Source: Isoetes taiwanensis
Lineage: Eukaryota; Streptophyta; Lycopodiopsida; Isoetales; Isoetaceae
NCBI GenBank assembly: GCA_021234155.1
Contig: JAJEKV010000026.1
Location: forward strand, 4,204,644-4,268,643
DNA: 64,000 nt
Reading direction: 5' to 3'
The notes below the pieces were generated by a model, which saw only the letters and a program-made list of their open reading frames with translations, had not been told where the DNA came from and ran no database searches. The position numbers and the translations under genes are program-made. This document shows, piece after piece, positions 1 to 10,920 of the stretch. Position 1 is the stretch's first letter. Each line of letters opens with the position of its first letter.

Positions 1-582
1 TGATGTATTAGGGATTTTTTGAGATAAGAAAAGGTCCACAACCATATGCCAACTAGGATAAACACAGATCCAATAAAAAATAGGGGCTTGACGGGATCAG
101 TTATAAGAAGTTTACGTGGCAAGAAACCATTGGTGCATACGTGGCCTTACCTTTTTTGGACGTATCTCCCTATAACCACTCGAGATTCTCCTCTTAACAA
201 CCTAATAAACAAAAGTAATAATAATATTACAATGGCCATTAATAACAATCCTAAGTTTCCCGCTCGACAATTCTTCTTCCCAAAGGGAAAAACATTTGAA
301 AATCGTGGTTTGATCCTGTTCGGAGCTCATGGCTTCCAGCATTCACATAGACGAAGGGGGAAATACCCGAGATTAATTTGGATCGATGTCCCTTTCAAAT
401 TCGATGATGTATGTAACAAGTTCGGCTTGACTTTGCAGTTGCAGAAACTCCAGGGACATCCTTCCTGAATCCTCCTTTGTTTAACGGTATGGCATATTGA
501 TGTATCCTGTGGTTTTTTTGATCGAGCATATCTGGCTAAATTCTTCATGAATCTGATATATTTTTGATAAACTGTAGTACAG
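1..582. other. Unassigned 5' flank
   Basis: Short open frames exist on both strands (about 140 codons on plus, 98 on minus, overlapping), but neither resembles a family I know and neither has convincing splice borders apart from the acceptor at 571-582 that opens the next entry. I see no repeat structure or RNA gene here. Confidence 0.4.
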
Positions 583-1747
583 GTGGCATCAAATTTGGAG
601 GAAAGAATAGCTTCTATTTGCATTCAAGACAGTGATGGAAATCCTACAACAATTTATGTTGGCTGCTTTGTTACAATGAGGCCCTCACTCAAGGGTGATC
701 ATAGCATCAAGAAGACTAGAATTAATGATCTAAATGCTCACTGGAGAGGGAGAATCTTAGAAATTCGAAAATTTGGAAGCAGCTTTCAGATTTTAATTCA
801 ACATATATACAGTCCGTCTGATATGAAAAGGGAAGAAATTAAGAAGGGAAAATCTCCATGTTTGCAACCGAATTGTAATGCTAGTTGATTCTTGTATTTC
901 TTACACAATTTGCATATTTTATTTATTGCTTACTATATTTCTTATTTGGATTGCAGGGTTTTGCCTGTCTGATCAAGAGGATGTTATTTCTGTGCATGCC
1001 ATTAGCAGCGTATTTTAGGCCTTCCATTTTGATATTGGATCAATTCTATTTGAAGAAGAGACATCAATTGAGCTGCGAAGGAAAGGGATATGGTTTTGGA
1101 AGCATATGTATTATCCAAAAGCTAAGAAAGTAGTGGAAATTCCACTTCCTAATCTAGCTGAGATGGCTGCCTTTTTGCCAATAACTAGGAGGATGCTCAT
1201 GTTAGAAAAGAGGAAGTTGTGGAGTGGTGTCTACAAAGCTATGAAAGAAAGAGGTGGCATATGTGCACACGTGAAGCTGCAAATGTCAATTGACATATTT
1301 ATTTCAATGTTTAGTTCATTAGATGGTGTGAGGAAGACAAAGAAAATGTTCACAATCACCTCTATTTCAGATCAATCTTTGATATCACTTCTACCTGAGA
1401 ATTGGTGGAGCAGATTGCACAAAGGTCCAGAGTGCAATGATATTGAGTGCAGGATCAATAGAAAAACAATGCAATTTAAGTATTGCATAAGAAGGCAAAC
1501 ATTATACATCACATTCAAATATAGAAGATGGAGGCATGTGTCTGAAGGTTTAAAGTGGCATTGGGTTCCTCAAGTTCAAGATGCAGAAGATGGCACACAC
1601 TCTGATGTAATACAACTACCTATTAGAAAAGATGGTCAGTTATTTAAGCTACTTCACGTGGAGTGTGAATGGTCACTATTTGACCTCCGGCGTATCTCAG
1701 AATGGAGTAAAGGTAGGGAAAAGAAGGGAGGAAACTGTAAAAGCTAA
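583..1747 (+). pseudogene. Two-exon gene remnant with a BAH-like N-terminal segment
   Basis: An acceptor at 581-582 opens an exon that runs to about 874. A GT donor at 875 and a TTGCAG acceptor ending at 956 keep the frame, so the two exons join in phase. The second exon stays open to a TAA at 1747 except for one in-frame TAG at 1016-1018. The first part reads YVGCFVTMRP, then WRGRILEI, IYSPSDM and, after the intron, CLSDQEDVISVHAI. The order (a 'function/value' strand, a G-R-I-L-E-I strand, an aromatic-Y-x-P-x-D turn and a 'LSD..DVI.V.AI' strand) is reminiscent of a BAH (bromo-adjacent homology) chromatin-reader domain. The remaining ~240 residues, rich in basic and aromatic residues, are unrecognised. 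The in-frame stop suggests decay, but sequencing error or an unseen intron would also explain it. The BAH call is weak. Confidence 0.4.
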
Positions 1748-2131
1748 GGACTGTATGTCTCCTGCTGTAATTTCTTGTTTGAATGTTAAAAATGTTAAAT
1801 GGAATAAAAAAAAGGATCATAAGGCTAAGTTTGGGTTCAACTCCCAATTGATACAATTAGTGTTCACGATTTAGTAGGCTAGATTGATGTGAAAACTTAT
1901 TGTGCAGATTTCAGGTTCAGATCTGGTCTATTGTTACAGCAAAGTCTGACTAGCTTTTTGACCGCATCATTGCTAGAGGACATTATAGTGAGAGAGCAGC
2001 TGCAAAGGAGCCGAATATGCAAAGGCTGCCAATTGCTTGCCATTGTGATTGTCAATAATAATGGGATTATAATAATTAAAACATGAGTAAATCCATCAAT
2101 TTGGGAATGAATCACCTTTGTGATGTTGCAG

Positions 2132-2812
2132 GTAATAGCTCTGTTTGGTGTGTATATCCTGAACATTCCACTTATACACAGCAGGTTTCAGAGCTTTCAC
2201 TTCCTATAAGTTTTTTGGAGGGTGACAATGGGGTCTACATTGTAAGTGTCAAATGTGAATGATGCTTGTGGATCACAATGTAGCTTAATCTAAAGGCAAA
2301 TACCTAGTTTCATGACTGAATTATAACTTATGTTATGAGAAGCTTATTTTCTGGAAGTTTGCTCAACAAATATTATGCTATCATAGGGTGGTGATCAAGG
2401 ACATCTGCACTTTGTCTTGTTGGATGGCACATGGAGCAATGCCAAAGCTATGTTAAGTCGTCTGCAGGTGAGAGTATCTCATTACAAAGTTTCTCATAAT
2501 GTGGGAAGATATGTCAGGAGGAAATTCTTAGTTTCCAAATTTTATTGATTTAGCCTATTCATCTTCTTTTGTGATAGTGGTGAAGTTGTGTACGTGATTA
2601 CAAAATGCTCCAGAATTATTAGCCCAATTGTTTACCAAAAAGTACAATAAGGTCTGAAGTTGATCAGATAAAGCTTTGTGCATTTTCTTCTGAGCATTGA
2701 ACATAAGTAATTGTCCCATTCAGTCCGGTTCATGTTTTTTGCAGAGCCGATCTATGTCTGTTTGGGAGGAAGGCAATTTTAAATTTGGCACCCTTATGCC
2801 AACTATGCTGAG
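2132..2812 (+). pseudogene. DTW-domain (tRNA-uridine aminocarboxypropyltransferase-like) gene fragment
   Basis: Three short exons can be joined with consistent phase: 2132-2241, 2387-2467 and 2745-2812, each with AG acceptor and GT donor. The second encodes HFVLLDGTWSNAKAML, which matches the signature D-[GA]-T-W-x-x-[AS]-x-x-M of the DTW family. That family adds an aminocarboxypropyl group from SAM to uridine in tRNA. The third continues SMSVWEEGNF, at the place where plant members have a 'KSVWG-E-DLPC' stretch. A possible remnant of the next conserved block (G-A-S-T-M) is read on plus at 3072-3095. The usual N-terminal Cys cluster and the C-terminal helix are not visible, and a minus-strand transposase remnant begins at about 2908. 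I infer a 3'-truncated gene. It could also be the downstream part of the preceding gene. Confidence 0.5.
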
Positions 2813-2907
2813 GTTTGCCATATTATAATCATTTGTGACAAGATATGACAGTCTTCTAATCGCACAAACACTTATTCCTGATGCGTTAAGAAGGTGAGAT
2901 TTACATG

Positions 2908-2993
2908 CTATTCATATGGATGTTTTAGCATGGATTGTGCCAAATATTTTCCTTCTTTCTGCTACCTTATTCTGAGCATGACAGTCTAATGCT
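2908..2993. repeat. Direct repeat copy 1 (transposase 3' segment)
   Basis: About 85 bases starting with TATTCATATGGATGTTTTAG are repeated nearly exactly at 3749-3832. Both copies encode, on minus, the same peptide ending in GTIHAKTSI. The two copies bracket the EF-P-like fragment. Confidence 0.75.
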
Positions 2994-3299
2994 TCCTTAT
3001 TCAAAATAAATTCTTCTACATATGCGCCTATCTTAACCCCATTTCCAAGGTATATTATTATGGCTAATGCTGGTGCATCTACAATGCAAACTCTGCCATA
3101 AGTAGTGCAACACAACCCCCTCTGGTGCATGATAAACATTAATCCAAAGCTCTACTCACAACTTTCTCCTCTAATCCTACGACATTTCTGCCAGCAGTCT
3201 TCCGTTATGGTAAGTTTGTTGTACCATCAACAAACTTTAATTCTGGCCAAATGCAACAGTCACGCAACAGTCATTATCTTGAAGCACGCAACGGCCACT

Positions 3300-3625
3300 C
3301 TAGCACTCGCAAAAGCTGTTCACATAAGCATTGTCTGATGTGTCCACAGTTACCTTGTCTCCAATTGCAACAAATGGTGGCGCCATAGTTTGCACACCAT
3401 TATCCAATATAATTTTCTTATAAGAAGGAGTTTCTGTCTGACCTCTGATGTAAGATTCTGCTTGAGATACAGTACAAGTGAGATGAGAAGGAACTGATGC
3501 TGAGTCTGGGTTGCTATCATATAACAGAAACTTGCATTCCATCAACCAAATACGCAGCACCATTACCAAACAAAGTTTGAGGTACCTCACTCAAAGGTTT
3601 CAGATTTCATAAGCACGGCATTGTT
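3300..3625 (-). pseudogene. Elongation factor P (EF-P) C-terminal half, pseudogene
   Basis: EF-P binds the ribosome and rescues stalls at poly-proline; the plant copies act in organelles. The minus strand reads, after a frameshift, EVPQTLFGNGAAYLVDGMQV, then SASVPSHLTCTVSQAE, YKKIILDNGVQTMAPP and FVAIGDKVTVDTSDNAYV. This is the central and C-terminal OB-fold part of bacterial/organellar EF-P, in the correct order and without introns. At least two frame changes separate the blocks (near 3590 and near 3550), and the N-terminal KOW-like domain is missing. An intronless broken copy suggests either a processed pseudogene or a fragment captured by the surrounding transposon. Its position between two copies of the transposase 3' segment favours capture. 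Confidence 0.7.
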
Positions 3626-3748
3626 GCCATCTTTGTATTATCCAGCAGAGGGGTAGTATTACATGCATTTTTGTAATGAACAGTTTGAAACTCTTAGAGT
3701 GTATAGCCTATAAAAGTATCTTCTTTCAGGCATGAAAACCATCCAAGC

Positions 3749-3832
3749 TGTTCATATGGATGTTTTAGCATGGATTGTGCCAAATCTTTTCCTTCTTTCT
3801 GCTACCGTATTTTGAGCATGACAATTGTCAAT
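3749..3832. repeat. Direct repeat copy 2 (transposase 3' segment)
   Basis: Partner of the copy at 2908-2993, with a few substitutions (for example TATTTTCC against TCTTTTCC). See that entry. Confidence 0.75.
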
Positions 3833-5089
3833 ATTTTGCAATATTTTGGACCACTCTGAACTGACTACAACATACAGACTATCATCCTCTTGCTTTGCCC
3901 CGTAATCATATTCAAGACATTCATAGGCTGCTTCTATATCAGCATAAGTGTTTTCTCCATTGACTGTAGTGAAGACAAATGGCACAGATGTTTGAAGAGG
4001 GTTATGTATTGCAGACCAAGCATTTGTTTGAAATTTCTGAATTCAGCCTTTAATTTCATTATTGCTAAAGAAGCAAAATAAAGTAAGTACAAACCTCCAT
4101 TGATTAAGAACTTGTCGAAGTAAATATATCCTACAAAAAAAATGCAGAATATAAATTGCCAACATTAGAAGGCATGCTAACGTACAAAATGTACATACCA
4201 TTGTCAAATTGGCAGATTTATCTTCAATATATCTCTTGCCATACCGCTTTCTATTTACTCTCCATTTCCTTTGAGACTCTGCAGCAGATGATCGATGCCA
4301 AGCATCACTACGCCTCTTCTTCATATTTTCCCTTAATATTGATGCCAAAGAAGTCTCTTTAGCTACTGATTCCTTTTTAGCTAATTTAGCAATAATTCGA
4401 TAGAACCACTCCGACATTTGTTGCAAAGGGCTAGACATGGTCTGCCCACCTCCATGTGAAGTGCATCTAAAGTAAGCATTTTTAGCTTGTTTGTGACTCT
4501 TCTCCATTCCCTGTGTTCTCCAAATGCCTAAACTGCCATATTCCTTAGCGAACCAAGGTGTGTGTGCATAAAGTATATGAATATAATGCGTTACTTCTTT
4601 GTCCCCCCAAGCAGCTATAAATGCTTTTGTGAATGCTGTGACATATGTGCGCAAGTCCTCCTTGTCTTGTTCTGTAAACCTTTTCTTAATTAGAAGCTTG
4701 AAGAGAGAAAACAATGCATGCCATGCCTTCATCTTGTTTTCGTATGACTTTCCATTGGCAGTACGATCATCCTCTGCAGCTAGTAAGTCTTTTCTTGCAA
4801 TTCTAGAGTATTTTTAATGTAACTCTAATGTATCATTGAGCATTCTGGCTAATGAAAATCTAAGTGCCCATGTTTCTTTAAGTTTATTACAACCTGTAGT
4901 GACACAATGATCATGAGGTGATGAGCCCACCTGCAGGCTTGAAGATGAGATAAGAGTTTTTGTTATTTGAAATCACATAGCTAGTTGTGGTAGAGTTTGT
5001 ATTAGACATGTGTAGATATTGTTGTTGTCAGATGGGGTGCTTGGAAATGTACATATATGGCTCAACATGCGCACAACTTGGTGGCCCAA

Positions 5090-5340
5090 AGCTGCTAGGG
5101 AAGTTGTTTGGGGGTCCAATTTGGAGCTTGTGCACTAAATCAGGGCGGGCGACCAGTATGGAGAGCCCAAATGGGCGGACACCCAATTTCGTGCGTCCAA
5201 ATTGGGCGGGCGCCCAATTTAAGGGCCCCAAAAAAAAAAAAAAAAAAAAAAAGGGGAGACCTCAAATTGGGCACCCGCCCAATTTGGATGCACCAAATCC
5301 CAATTTGGGCTTATCAAATTGGGCTGAGGCTCAATCTCTC
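5090..5340. repeat. AATTGGGC/GCCCAATT array around a poly-A run
   Basis: The words CCAATTT, AAATTGGGC and GCCCAATTT recur at least eight times in 250 bases in both orientations, giving nested inverted repeats. One example is CAAATTGGGCGGGCGCCCAA at about 5200. A run of about 23 A interrupted by nothing sits at 5229-5252. The open frames over it are by-products of the repeat. Confidence 0.75.
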
Positions 5341-6340
5341 TCTCTTTCTCTTTGTTTTTTTTTAAGTTGTTTTGCAGATATGAACACAATGTAAGAGGTG
5401 TTTGAAGTCAGGGTCATACACTCTAGGAGAGGATAAATGCCCATAAATAGAGGTATGGCATCACAATACCTTTAGGGAAGGGTTTCATATCCTTCGCAGA
5501 TCAGGATGTTACAGTATGTGACCTGCTTCTAGGATTGAATACTATGAGTGTGTTCGACACCCAAGGGTTCCATCTGCCTAGCAATCTCAACATTCATTTT
5601 TGGACTATTTCATTATATATGGACTACTACAATGACAAAGCTATATGTGCCATCCAAGGCTTGAGCTCTTTGGACTTTTTGACAAGAAGGCAATTTCATC
5701 AAGTCGGCACTATCTATTAATCAGATATACCGGTGGTCTCATCAGAAGAACGTGAATGTCCATTTGACGAGCCATCCGTGAAGTTCTTACCGTGAGATTT
5801 CTCTTGCAACTGGGCGATTCATTTGTACAAAACAGAAATAGGTATGTGATTTCATATCTTTTATATATTTCAATAACATATGCACATCTTTGATGATGAT
5901 GAGAGGTTGACTGGACACATTGGGCCTCTAGTTTTTGAGTTTGAGAATGACCACTCATGTACCACCAAAGCGTGAAGCCATCACCGCGAGAAGCATTGGT
6001 CTTGTGAAAGGATAAACCTATGCCCAGGTGATGTCTTGTGTCTAACGTGGGAGATGGAAGCCAATGACTGCTAGTGACTACATAAAGATAGAGACTATCG
6101 ACTACGCTTGGGAACCGTCAAACAAGAAGAAGATACCCAATACTATCACGATACACGTGCATGCTACAGAGGCATATGCAGCACTCGCAGGGGATGTCAA
6201 TTAGTATATGGAAAAGAGTCATTCATGCAAGTGCATTAAAAAATGGTCCAAAAATTCAGGTATTGTCCACCAATAATGAAATTGTGCTTGGTGTAGGTAT
6301 GATTGTGCAAAAACACCTTCCGGCCATGGAGGGCAACGCT
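5341..6340. other. Non-coding stretch without recognisable features
   Basis: AT-rich DNA with only short frames. I recognise no protein, RNA gene or repeat, apart from a CT-rich stretch at 5335-5365. Confidence 0.4.
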
Positions 6341-6900
6341 TTGTGCGCAGCACCTTGTTTCTTTTCTATTGTTCCCTTCCTTTTTTTCTATTTGTATTTG
6401 CCCTTTTCTTTTTCCTCCCCCTTCCCCTTTTTTCTTTTAATTTTTTCACTTCCTTTTCCTCTTTTCCCTTTTCCCATTCCTCGCTTTTCTTTTTTCCCTT
6501 TTCTTTCCCCTCCCTTTTCTATTTTTCCCAGTTTACCGCCCTTTTTTCCCTTTTGCCTTTTCCCTTTGCATTTCACCAAGCTTCTGTTTTTCCCATTCTC
6601 CTTTCTCTTTTTTCCCGTTTTCACATTTTCCTTTTTGTTTTTCCCACTACCCGCTTTTCCCTTCTCCCTTTTTCTCTTTTCCCCTTCCCTTTTTTTGCCT
6701 CTCCTTTTCACATTCCCTTTCTCCTTTTACCTTTTTCTATTTTCCTTTTCTTCCATTTTCCTCCTCTTCCGACCCCTTCTCTCTTTCCCTTTTTCACGTG
6801 CACTTTTTCCCTACCATTTCCTCTGCTCCACCTTCCCTTTTCTTTTCTCTTTCTGTTTCCTTTGTCACATACCCGTTTTCCCTTCCCTATGTATCTTTGA
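6340..6900. repeat. 550-bp polypyrimidine (TTTTCCC-type) tract
   Basis: The plus strand is almost purely T and C for about 540 bases, in irregular TTTTCCC, CCCTTTT and TTCCCTTTTC units with scattered purines. It produces long artificial frames of Phe, Pro, Leu and Ser on plus and of Lys, Gly, Arg and Glu on minus. Such tracts can adopt triplex (H-DNA) conformations; no function can be read from it. Confidence 0.85.
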
Positions 6901-6905
6901 GACAT

Positions 6906-8030
6906 GTTATCATATGAATCTTCAATTTAAGACTAATCGTAAGGAAATTGATATCCGCAGAGGACCAAATAACTCACATCATAAACAATGATGAGCAAAT
7001 TCCACTGGACGTTAAAGAATGTTGAGCAAATTTGAAGTCATCGGTGGGTAAACTTCTTACTGCACATTCTTCTATTCTATTCTATTCTTTAACCTAAGAT
7101 TCTTGCATTTTCATTCCACATTCAGGCATTGTCACCCCATATTTTGGCTGATTCCACCCTGCTGAATTGTTGTTACCCTTGATTTCACATTGCAAGGAAC
7201 ACCTCGGTGCTTACTACTTCCACCCCGGATCTTAAGTCCCAAGGTGTCTCTTGCATACAAATTTGAGCACAAGTAAATACTTTTCATTTTTTTATAAGTG
7301 TCAGTAGTATTTCTTCTTAGGAACCTTAACACTAGGAAAGTCAACTGGCAATCTGCTACCATTTGTACGAAATGAAAAAGAAAATAAGACACTTTCTCAA
7401 GGCATCCTTTGAACTCTGGCATGATTTGCTTTAGATTCTACAACTTTCAAAGACCATCGAAGCACAACAATGTAATTGCAAATCTCAACGTAACACAAGA
7501 AGTAAGTACATTCTAATGCAGAACCTTTAAATTCAAGTTGTTTGTATCTCCATCATCATGGCTTTTTACTAATTGGCAATGCCATAAACTTCGCATGCTC
7601 ACCTCATTCAGTCACAAATATGCACATCAATATCCAATATTCATATCTACTTGCACATGTAGGAACAATCTTACTTTAATGTAAAAACCTTTGGGACTTT
7701 CAAGGAACAGTGGATGTATAATACAATCTCTCTTCAATGCTAAAATTTTACTTTTTCATATACAACAGACAATAAATATAGCATCTTGGCCCTATTATAG
7801 CTAAATAAATCCCTTCAAGTGTGCGATAAATGTGTAACTTCTTCAATGCGAAAGAATTACGAAAGGGTTATCTTGCCCTTATTTTCTCATATTTTGATTT
7901 GATTAAGAAAGGATTATATTGTCCTTATTTTCTCACATTTGACATTTCTAAGAGAATCTTGACAGATTTTGGAAATATTGGGAATATTATTTAGGATAAT
8001 GTAGTTAGTGAATTCAATCCAATGAATCAA
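6906..8030. other. Intergenic DNA
   Basis: AT-rich sequence with no coding signature. The phrase around 6905-6970 (ATGTTATCATATG and 'AATTTAAGACTAATCGTAA') recurs near 11104-11150, so the stretch is part of a dispersed repeat. Confidence 0.4.
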
Positions 8031-8360
8031 TAGAGAGAAATGTTTGTGGCGGCCTTGGCCGCCGCGATAAATTTCTTGTATATATAGATATGCTAGGGAT
8101 ATGGATATGCAATACTATATGGCCTCTTTTTCTTTTTTAATTTCCATGGCCAATCTGGTCTTCGTGAATGCTAAAAATCTTAATTATCTATCCATCCATC
8201 TATAATCAAACCAATGGTTGGATGGTTAAAGATTGCATTGCCACTTTTAAAATGTGGTCAATGAAACAGACACCAAGACTAATAAAGCAAGATTGAGCTA
8301 GGCGACATTTTGAAATTGTCAGTCAATTTTAGATCCATAAGCTTGGCAACATTGACAAAG
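8031..8360. repeat. Duplicated block upstream of the peroxidase, copy 1
   Basis: Segments at 8085-8135 (GCTAGGGATATGGATATGCA), 8245-8290 (TTTTAAAATGTGGTCAATGA) and 8295-8352 (GAGCTAGGCGACATTTTGAA) recur in the same order at 8973-9020, 9112-9140 and 9303-9356. In the second copy the block runs directly into the peroxidase start, so it looks like a duplicated peroxidase 5' flank. At 8043-8070 lies a GC-rich palindrome (GGCGGCCTTGGCCGCC). Confidence 0.65.
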
Positions 8361-8595
8361 CATATCTTGGCATGACTCCCCAGTCCAGCGACCCATCTCA
8401 ACTCGAAGATGGTGTGTCCCTGTACGGTTCGAGGCAATGAGTCTGTGCTTCTTCATAGGCAGATGGGTGCGTAAGTAATGTTGTGGGCCCCCTTCCAATG
8501 TGAGGTTGATGTGGAGCTTGTAATATGATGGCTTGATCTGTTCAAGGGCACCGGCATCCCAGAGCTTGCAGAGGAAGCAGGCGTCAAGCTATTAT
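8345..8595 (-). mobile_element. LINE reverse-transcriptase 3'-end remnant
   Basis: The minus strand reads DACFLCKLWDAGALEQIKPS, later LPMKKHRLIASNRTGTHHLR, VEMGRWTG and DMLCQCC. This resembles the end of non-LTR retrotransposon ORF2 proteins, where R-T-x-x-x-x-[LI]-R-[VI]-E-x-G-R-[WY] precedes a Cys pair. Only about 80 residues remain, ending in the middle of the zinc-binding region. It sits inserted between the two copies of the peroxidase upstream block. Confidence 0.45.
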
Positions 8596-8972
8596 ATAAA
8601 GGTCTTATCTATAATGACCCCCTTCAAATATTTGAAGTACACCTTAGAATATCAAGACCCATTATAATCTTAGATATTAATATAGATTATATGTTGCCCT
8701 ATGCCCCTTCTTTATATACACTTTCGGAAACCCTAGGACTAGTATTCGCATATATATGTCATAATTTTTATAACCCATTTGCCATGGACCACTCTCCCGT
8801 ACTTGCTCCATATCATAGAGAGCCCTAAAATATTGCATGTTTCATGGATGTAACCATGGAAAATGTGATGAGAATCTATATGAATACACATGCCAAGTTT
8901 TGAAAGGCTCGTTCCTCGCTACTACTTATAAGAGTCTTCCACGTGTAGGCTCCTTATCTCTCTTATTATAAG

Positions 8973-9356
8973 TATATGCTAGGGATATGGATATGCAATA
9001 CTATATGGCCTCTTTTTGTTGTTTGATTTCTGTGGTGTACAAGATTTTTGGAAAACTTTAATACAATTTGAAGCCCCTTCTGAATGGGCACAACACGTGG
9101 AGGCTCTTGCACTTTTAAAACGTGGTCAATGAAATGGACAAAAGCATTTAGAACTTGAGATGGTTCGAAAATAGGGGAGTTCCTCCCCTAAAAATCCGCC
9201 TACTTGTGTTAAATTCCGGCAAGAAAATAAAAAATTTCCGGCAATGGTTAGACACATTGCTATTTACGAGTCCGAGTCCTGCTTGAGGACCAAGACTATA
9301 AGTTGAGCTAGGCGGCATTTTGAAATTGTCAGTCAGTTTTAGATCCATAAGCTTAA
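8973..9356. repeat. Duplicated block upstream of the peroxidase, copy 2
   Basis: Second copy of the block at 8031-8360, ending at CCATAAGCTTAAGTGCATAT just before the peroxidase start codon. It contains a plausible TATA-like element (CATATAAATGG) at 9359-9369 that overlaps the initiator ATG, so a real promoter must lie further upstream or be lost. Confidence 0.6.
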
Positions 9357-9366
9357 GTGCATATAA

Positions 9367-10629
9367 ATGGATGCCGCACGCGCATTAACCAACAAGCACG
9401 ACGCTTCAACAAATATGCTCTATTCTGTGTTGGTGCTGTGCTTTTTTTTTATGGGATCATGCTATGCCCAACTGAGCTACCAGTATTATGCAAAGAGTTG
9501 CCCAACAGCCGAATCCCTTGTGAAACAGGCTGTCAGAGATGCCATGAGCACAAATCCAGGCATTGCAGGAGGACTTCTGCGCCTCCACTTCCACGACTGC
9601 TTTGTAAACGTAAGATGTTCGAATTCGAACTAATAGGAAGCATTCAGAATTCAAAACTCAATGCGTGGTTATGTTTTGCGTATCGCGTGATGGTTCGGTT
9701 CTCATTGATTCTACTTCTACCGGCAATCGGAGAAGGAAGCGAGGAGGGAATAAAAACGACCTTCGAGGGTTCGAGGTGATTGACGATGCCAAATCTAGAG
9801 TGGAGGCGGCGTGCCCAGCGTGGTGTCGTGTGCGATATTGTGGCCTTTGCGGCCGGGTGACAAAGGTGTAGTGTTGGTAACTATTCTTTTCTCATTCTCA
9901 TTAAGTAGCTTGTAACTATGGAATCGAGCCGGCGCTATTGCTAAGTAGTGGTAAAATTGTGCGATCACGGAGGTCCTTCCCGAAAAGCCGAGATCCGTGA
10001 AGAGATGGCACTTAGTTTCATCCGATCTTGTTGCCAATGCCAACCTCCCCTCTTTCAAGTCCAATCTCAAGGAGCTCACCCAAAATTTTTTTCCTCCAAA
10101 GGCCTCCCAAGAAGAAATGGTCATCCTATTCGGTAATGTTTTTGGCACCGATTTCATCCGATCATTGTTGCCAATAGTTATGGGTTTAAGTTAGACTAAC
10201 GGGCTGGTATTTGCATTGCGGTGGTCATAGCATTGGCTTCTCACATTGCGGGTCCTTCACCAACGTGGCTTTTACACCTTTAGCACCGCTTTCAATACAG
10301 ACTCCTCCCTCAATTCCCACCTCGCAAAAAAACTTAAAAAGTCTTGCCCCCCAAACTTCAACACCTCCCTATTGGTCGGCATGGATGAATCTTTCACCAA
10401 GTTTGATAATAAGTATTATATTGGATTGACCCACAACAAAGGTCTCTTCACGTCTGATGCAGCTCTTCTCACAGACGACCTCACTGCCAACTTGGTTCAA
10501 CAAAACACTAATAAGAAGGTGTTCTTCAAAAACTTTGCAAATGCCATGATAAAGATGAGCGAGATCGACGTGAAGATTGGCCAAGACAGCCAAATTCGCA
10601 AGAATTGCCGCGTCATCAATAGCACTTGA
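9367..10629 (+). pseudogene. Class III peroxidase pseudogene
   Basis: Class III peroxidases are secreted plant haem enzymes that oxidise phenolics in the cell wall. Translation from 9367 gives a leader with a hydrophobic core ([20 protein letters not shown]), [17 protein letters not shown] and the distal-haem motif [15 protein letters not shown] donor GT follows at 9608. After a short intron come GSVLIDST and DLRGFEVIDDAKSRVEAACP, but this part needs frame changes (near 9735 and 9820). Next come ANANLPSFKSNLKELTQNF and SQEEMVILF. The proximal-His region appears as HSIGFSHCGSF, followed by another frameshift. The C-terminal part is intact: MDESFTKFDNKYYIGLTHNK, GLFTSDAALLTDD, NFANAMIKMSEIDVKIG and a TGA at 10627-10629. 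Domain order is full length, but several frameshifts and degenerate introns make it non-functional. Confidence 0.85.
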
Positions 10630-10679
10630 CATATTCATTCATGGTCATTCATTAGCAAATTGTATATAGATGCTACTAA

Positions 10680-10920
10680 TAAACATATGCCCGGCGTTGC
10701 CGTGCATAAGTAGAAGTGTGTATTTATATGGGCCATCGGTACAAGATTGGTCAAATGGAGTTGGTACCCTTTATAGCTATTATAGGATTCGTGCAAAAGC
10801 ATGTACTAGTAAACGTGTGCCTGACATTGTCGCGCATAAATAAACATATGTTCTATATGGGCCTTTCGTGTAAGAATGATCCTATGGAGTTGGCACCCTA
10901 TGGATTGCATTCAGTGTAAG
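10680..10920. repeat. Imperfect ~120-bp tandem repeat downstream of the peroxidase
   Basis: Two units share ATATG/TGTGCC, 'GGCGTTGCCGTGCATAA', TATATGGGCC and 'TGGAGTTGG-ACCCT'. A related core (CCCGGCATCGCCGGACACA) recurs at 14564-14584 and, more weakly, at 14362-14382, so this is a dispersed family. Confidence 0.5.

Larger units (their letters stand above)
2908..4935 (-). mobile_element. Degraded DDE-type transposase of an unclassified family
   Basis: Reading from about 4935 down, a frame begins with HCVTTGCNKLKETWALRFSL, meets one in-frame stop near 4815, and then runs open for 229 codons to 4043. It carries YAHTPWFAKEYGSLGIW, then QGMEKSHKQAKNAYF and a SHGGGQ motif. The 'QG-E-x-H-x-x-K-x-x-F....HGGG' pattern is one I associate with large transposases of animals and early-diverging plants, not with hAT, MULE or PIF. 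The tail is basic (KRRSDAWHR). A further downstream segment ending in CHAQNTVAERRKRFGTIHAK lies at 3752-3985 and is repeated at 2912-3000. No terminal inverted repeats or target duplications were identified by eye. Clear transposase-like remnant; family assignment open. Confidence 0.55.

Noticed and set aside
5028-5394. Overlapping frames rich in Gly, Pro and Lys
   Set aside because: Generated by the AATTGGGC repeat and the poly-A run.
6161-6991. Long plus-strand open frame (276 codons)
   Set aside because: Most of it is Phe/Pro/Leu/Ser read from the polypyrimidine tract; a by-product of low complexity.
9357-9871. Alternative-frame open frames over the peroxidase
   Set aside because: They are other frames of the broken peroxidase; the correct reading follows peroxidase motifs across the frameshifts.
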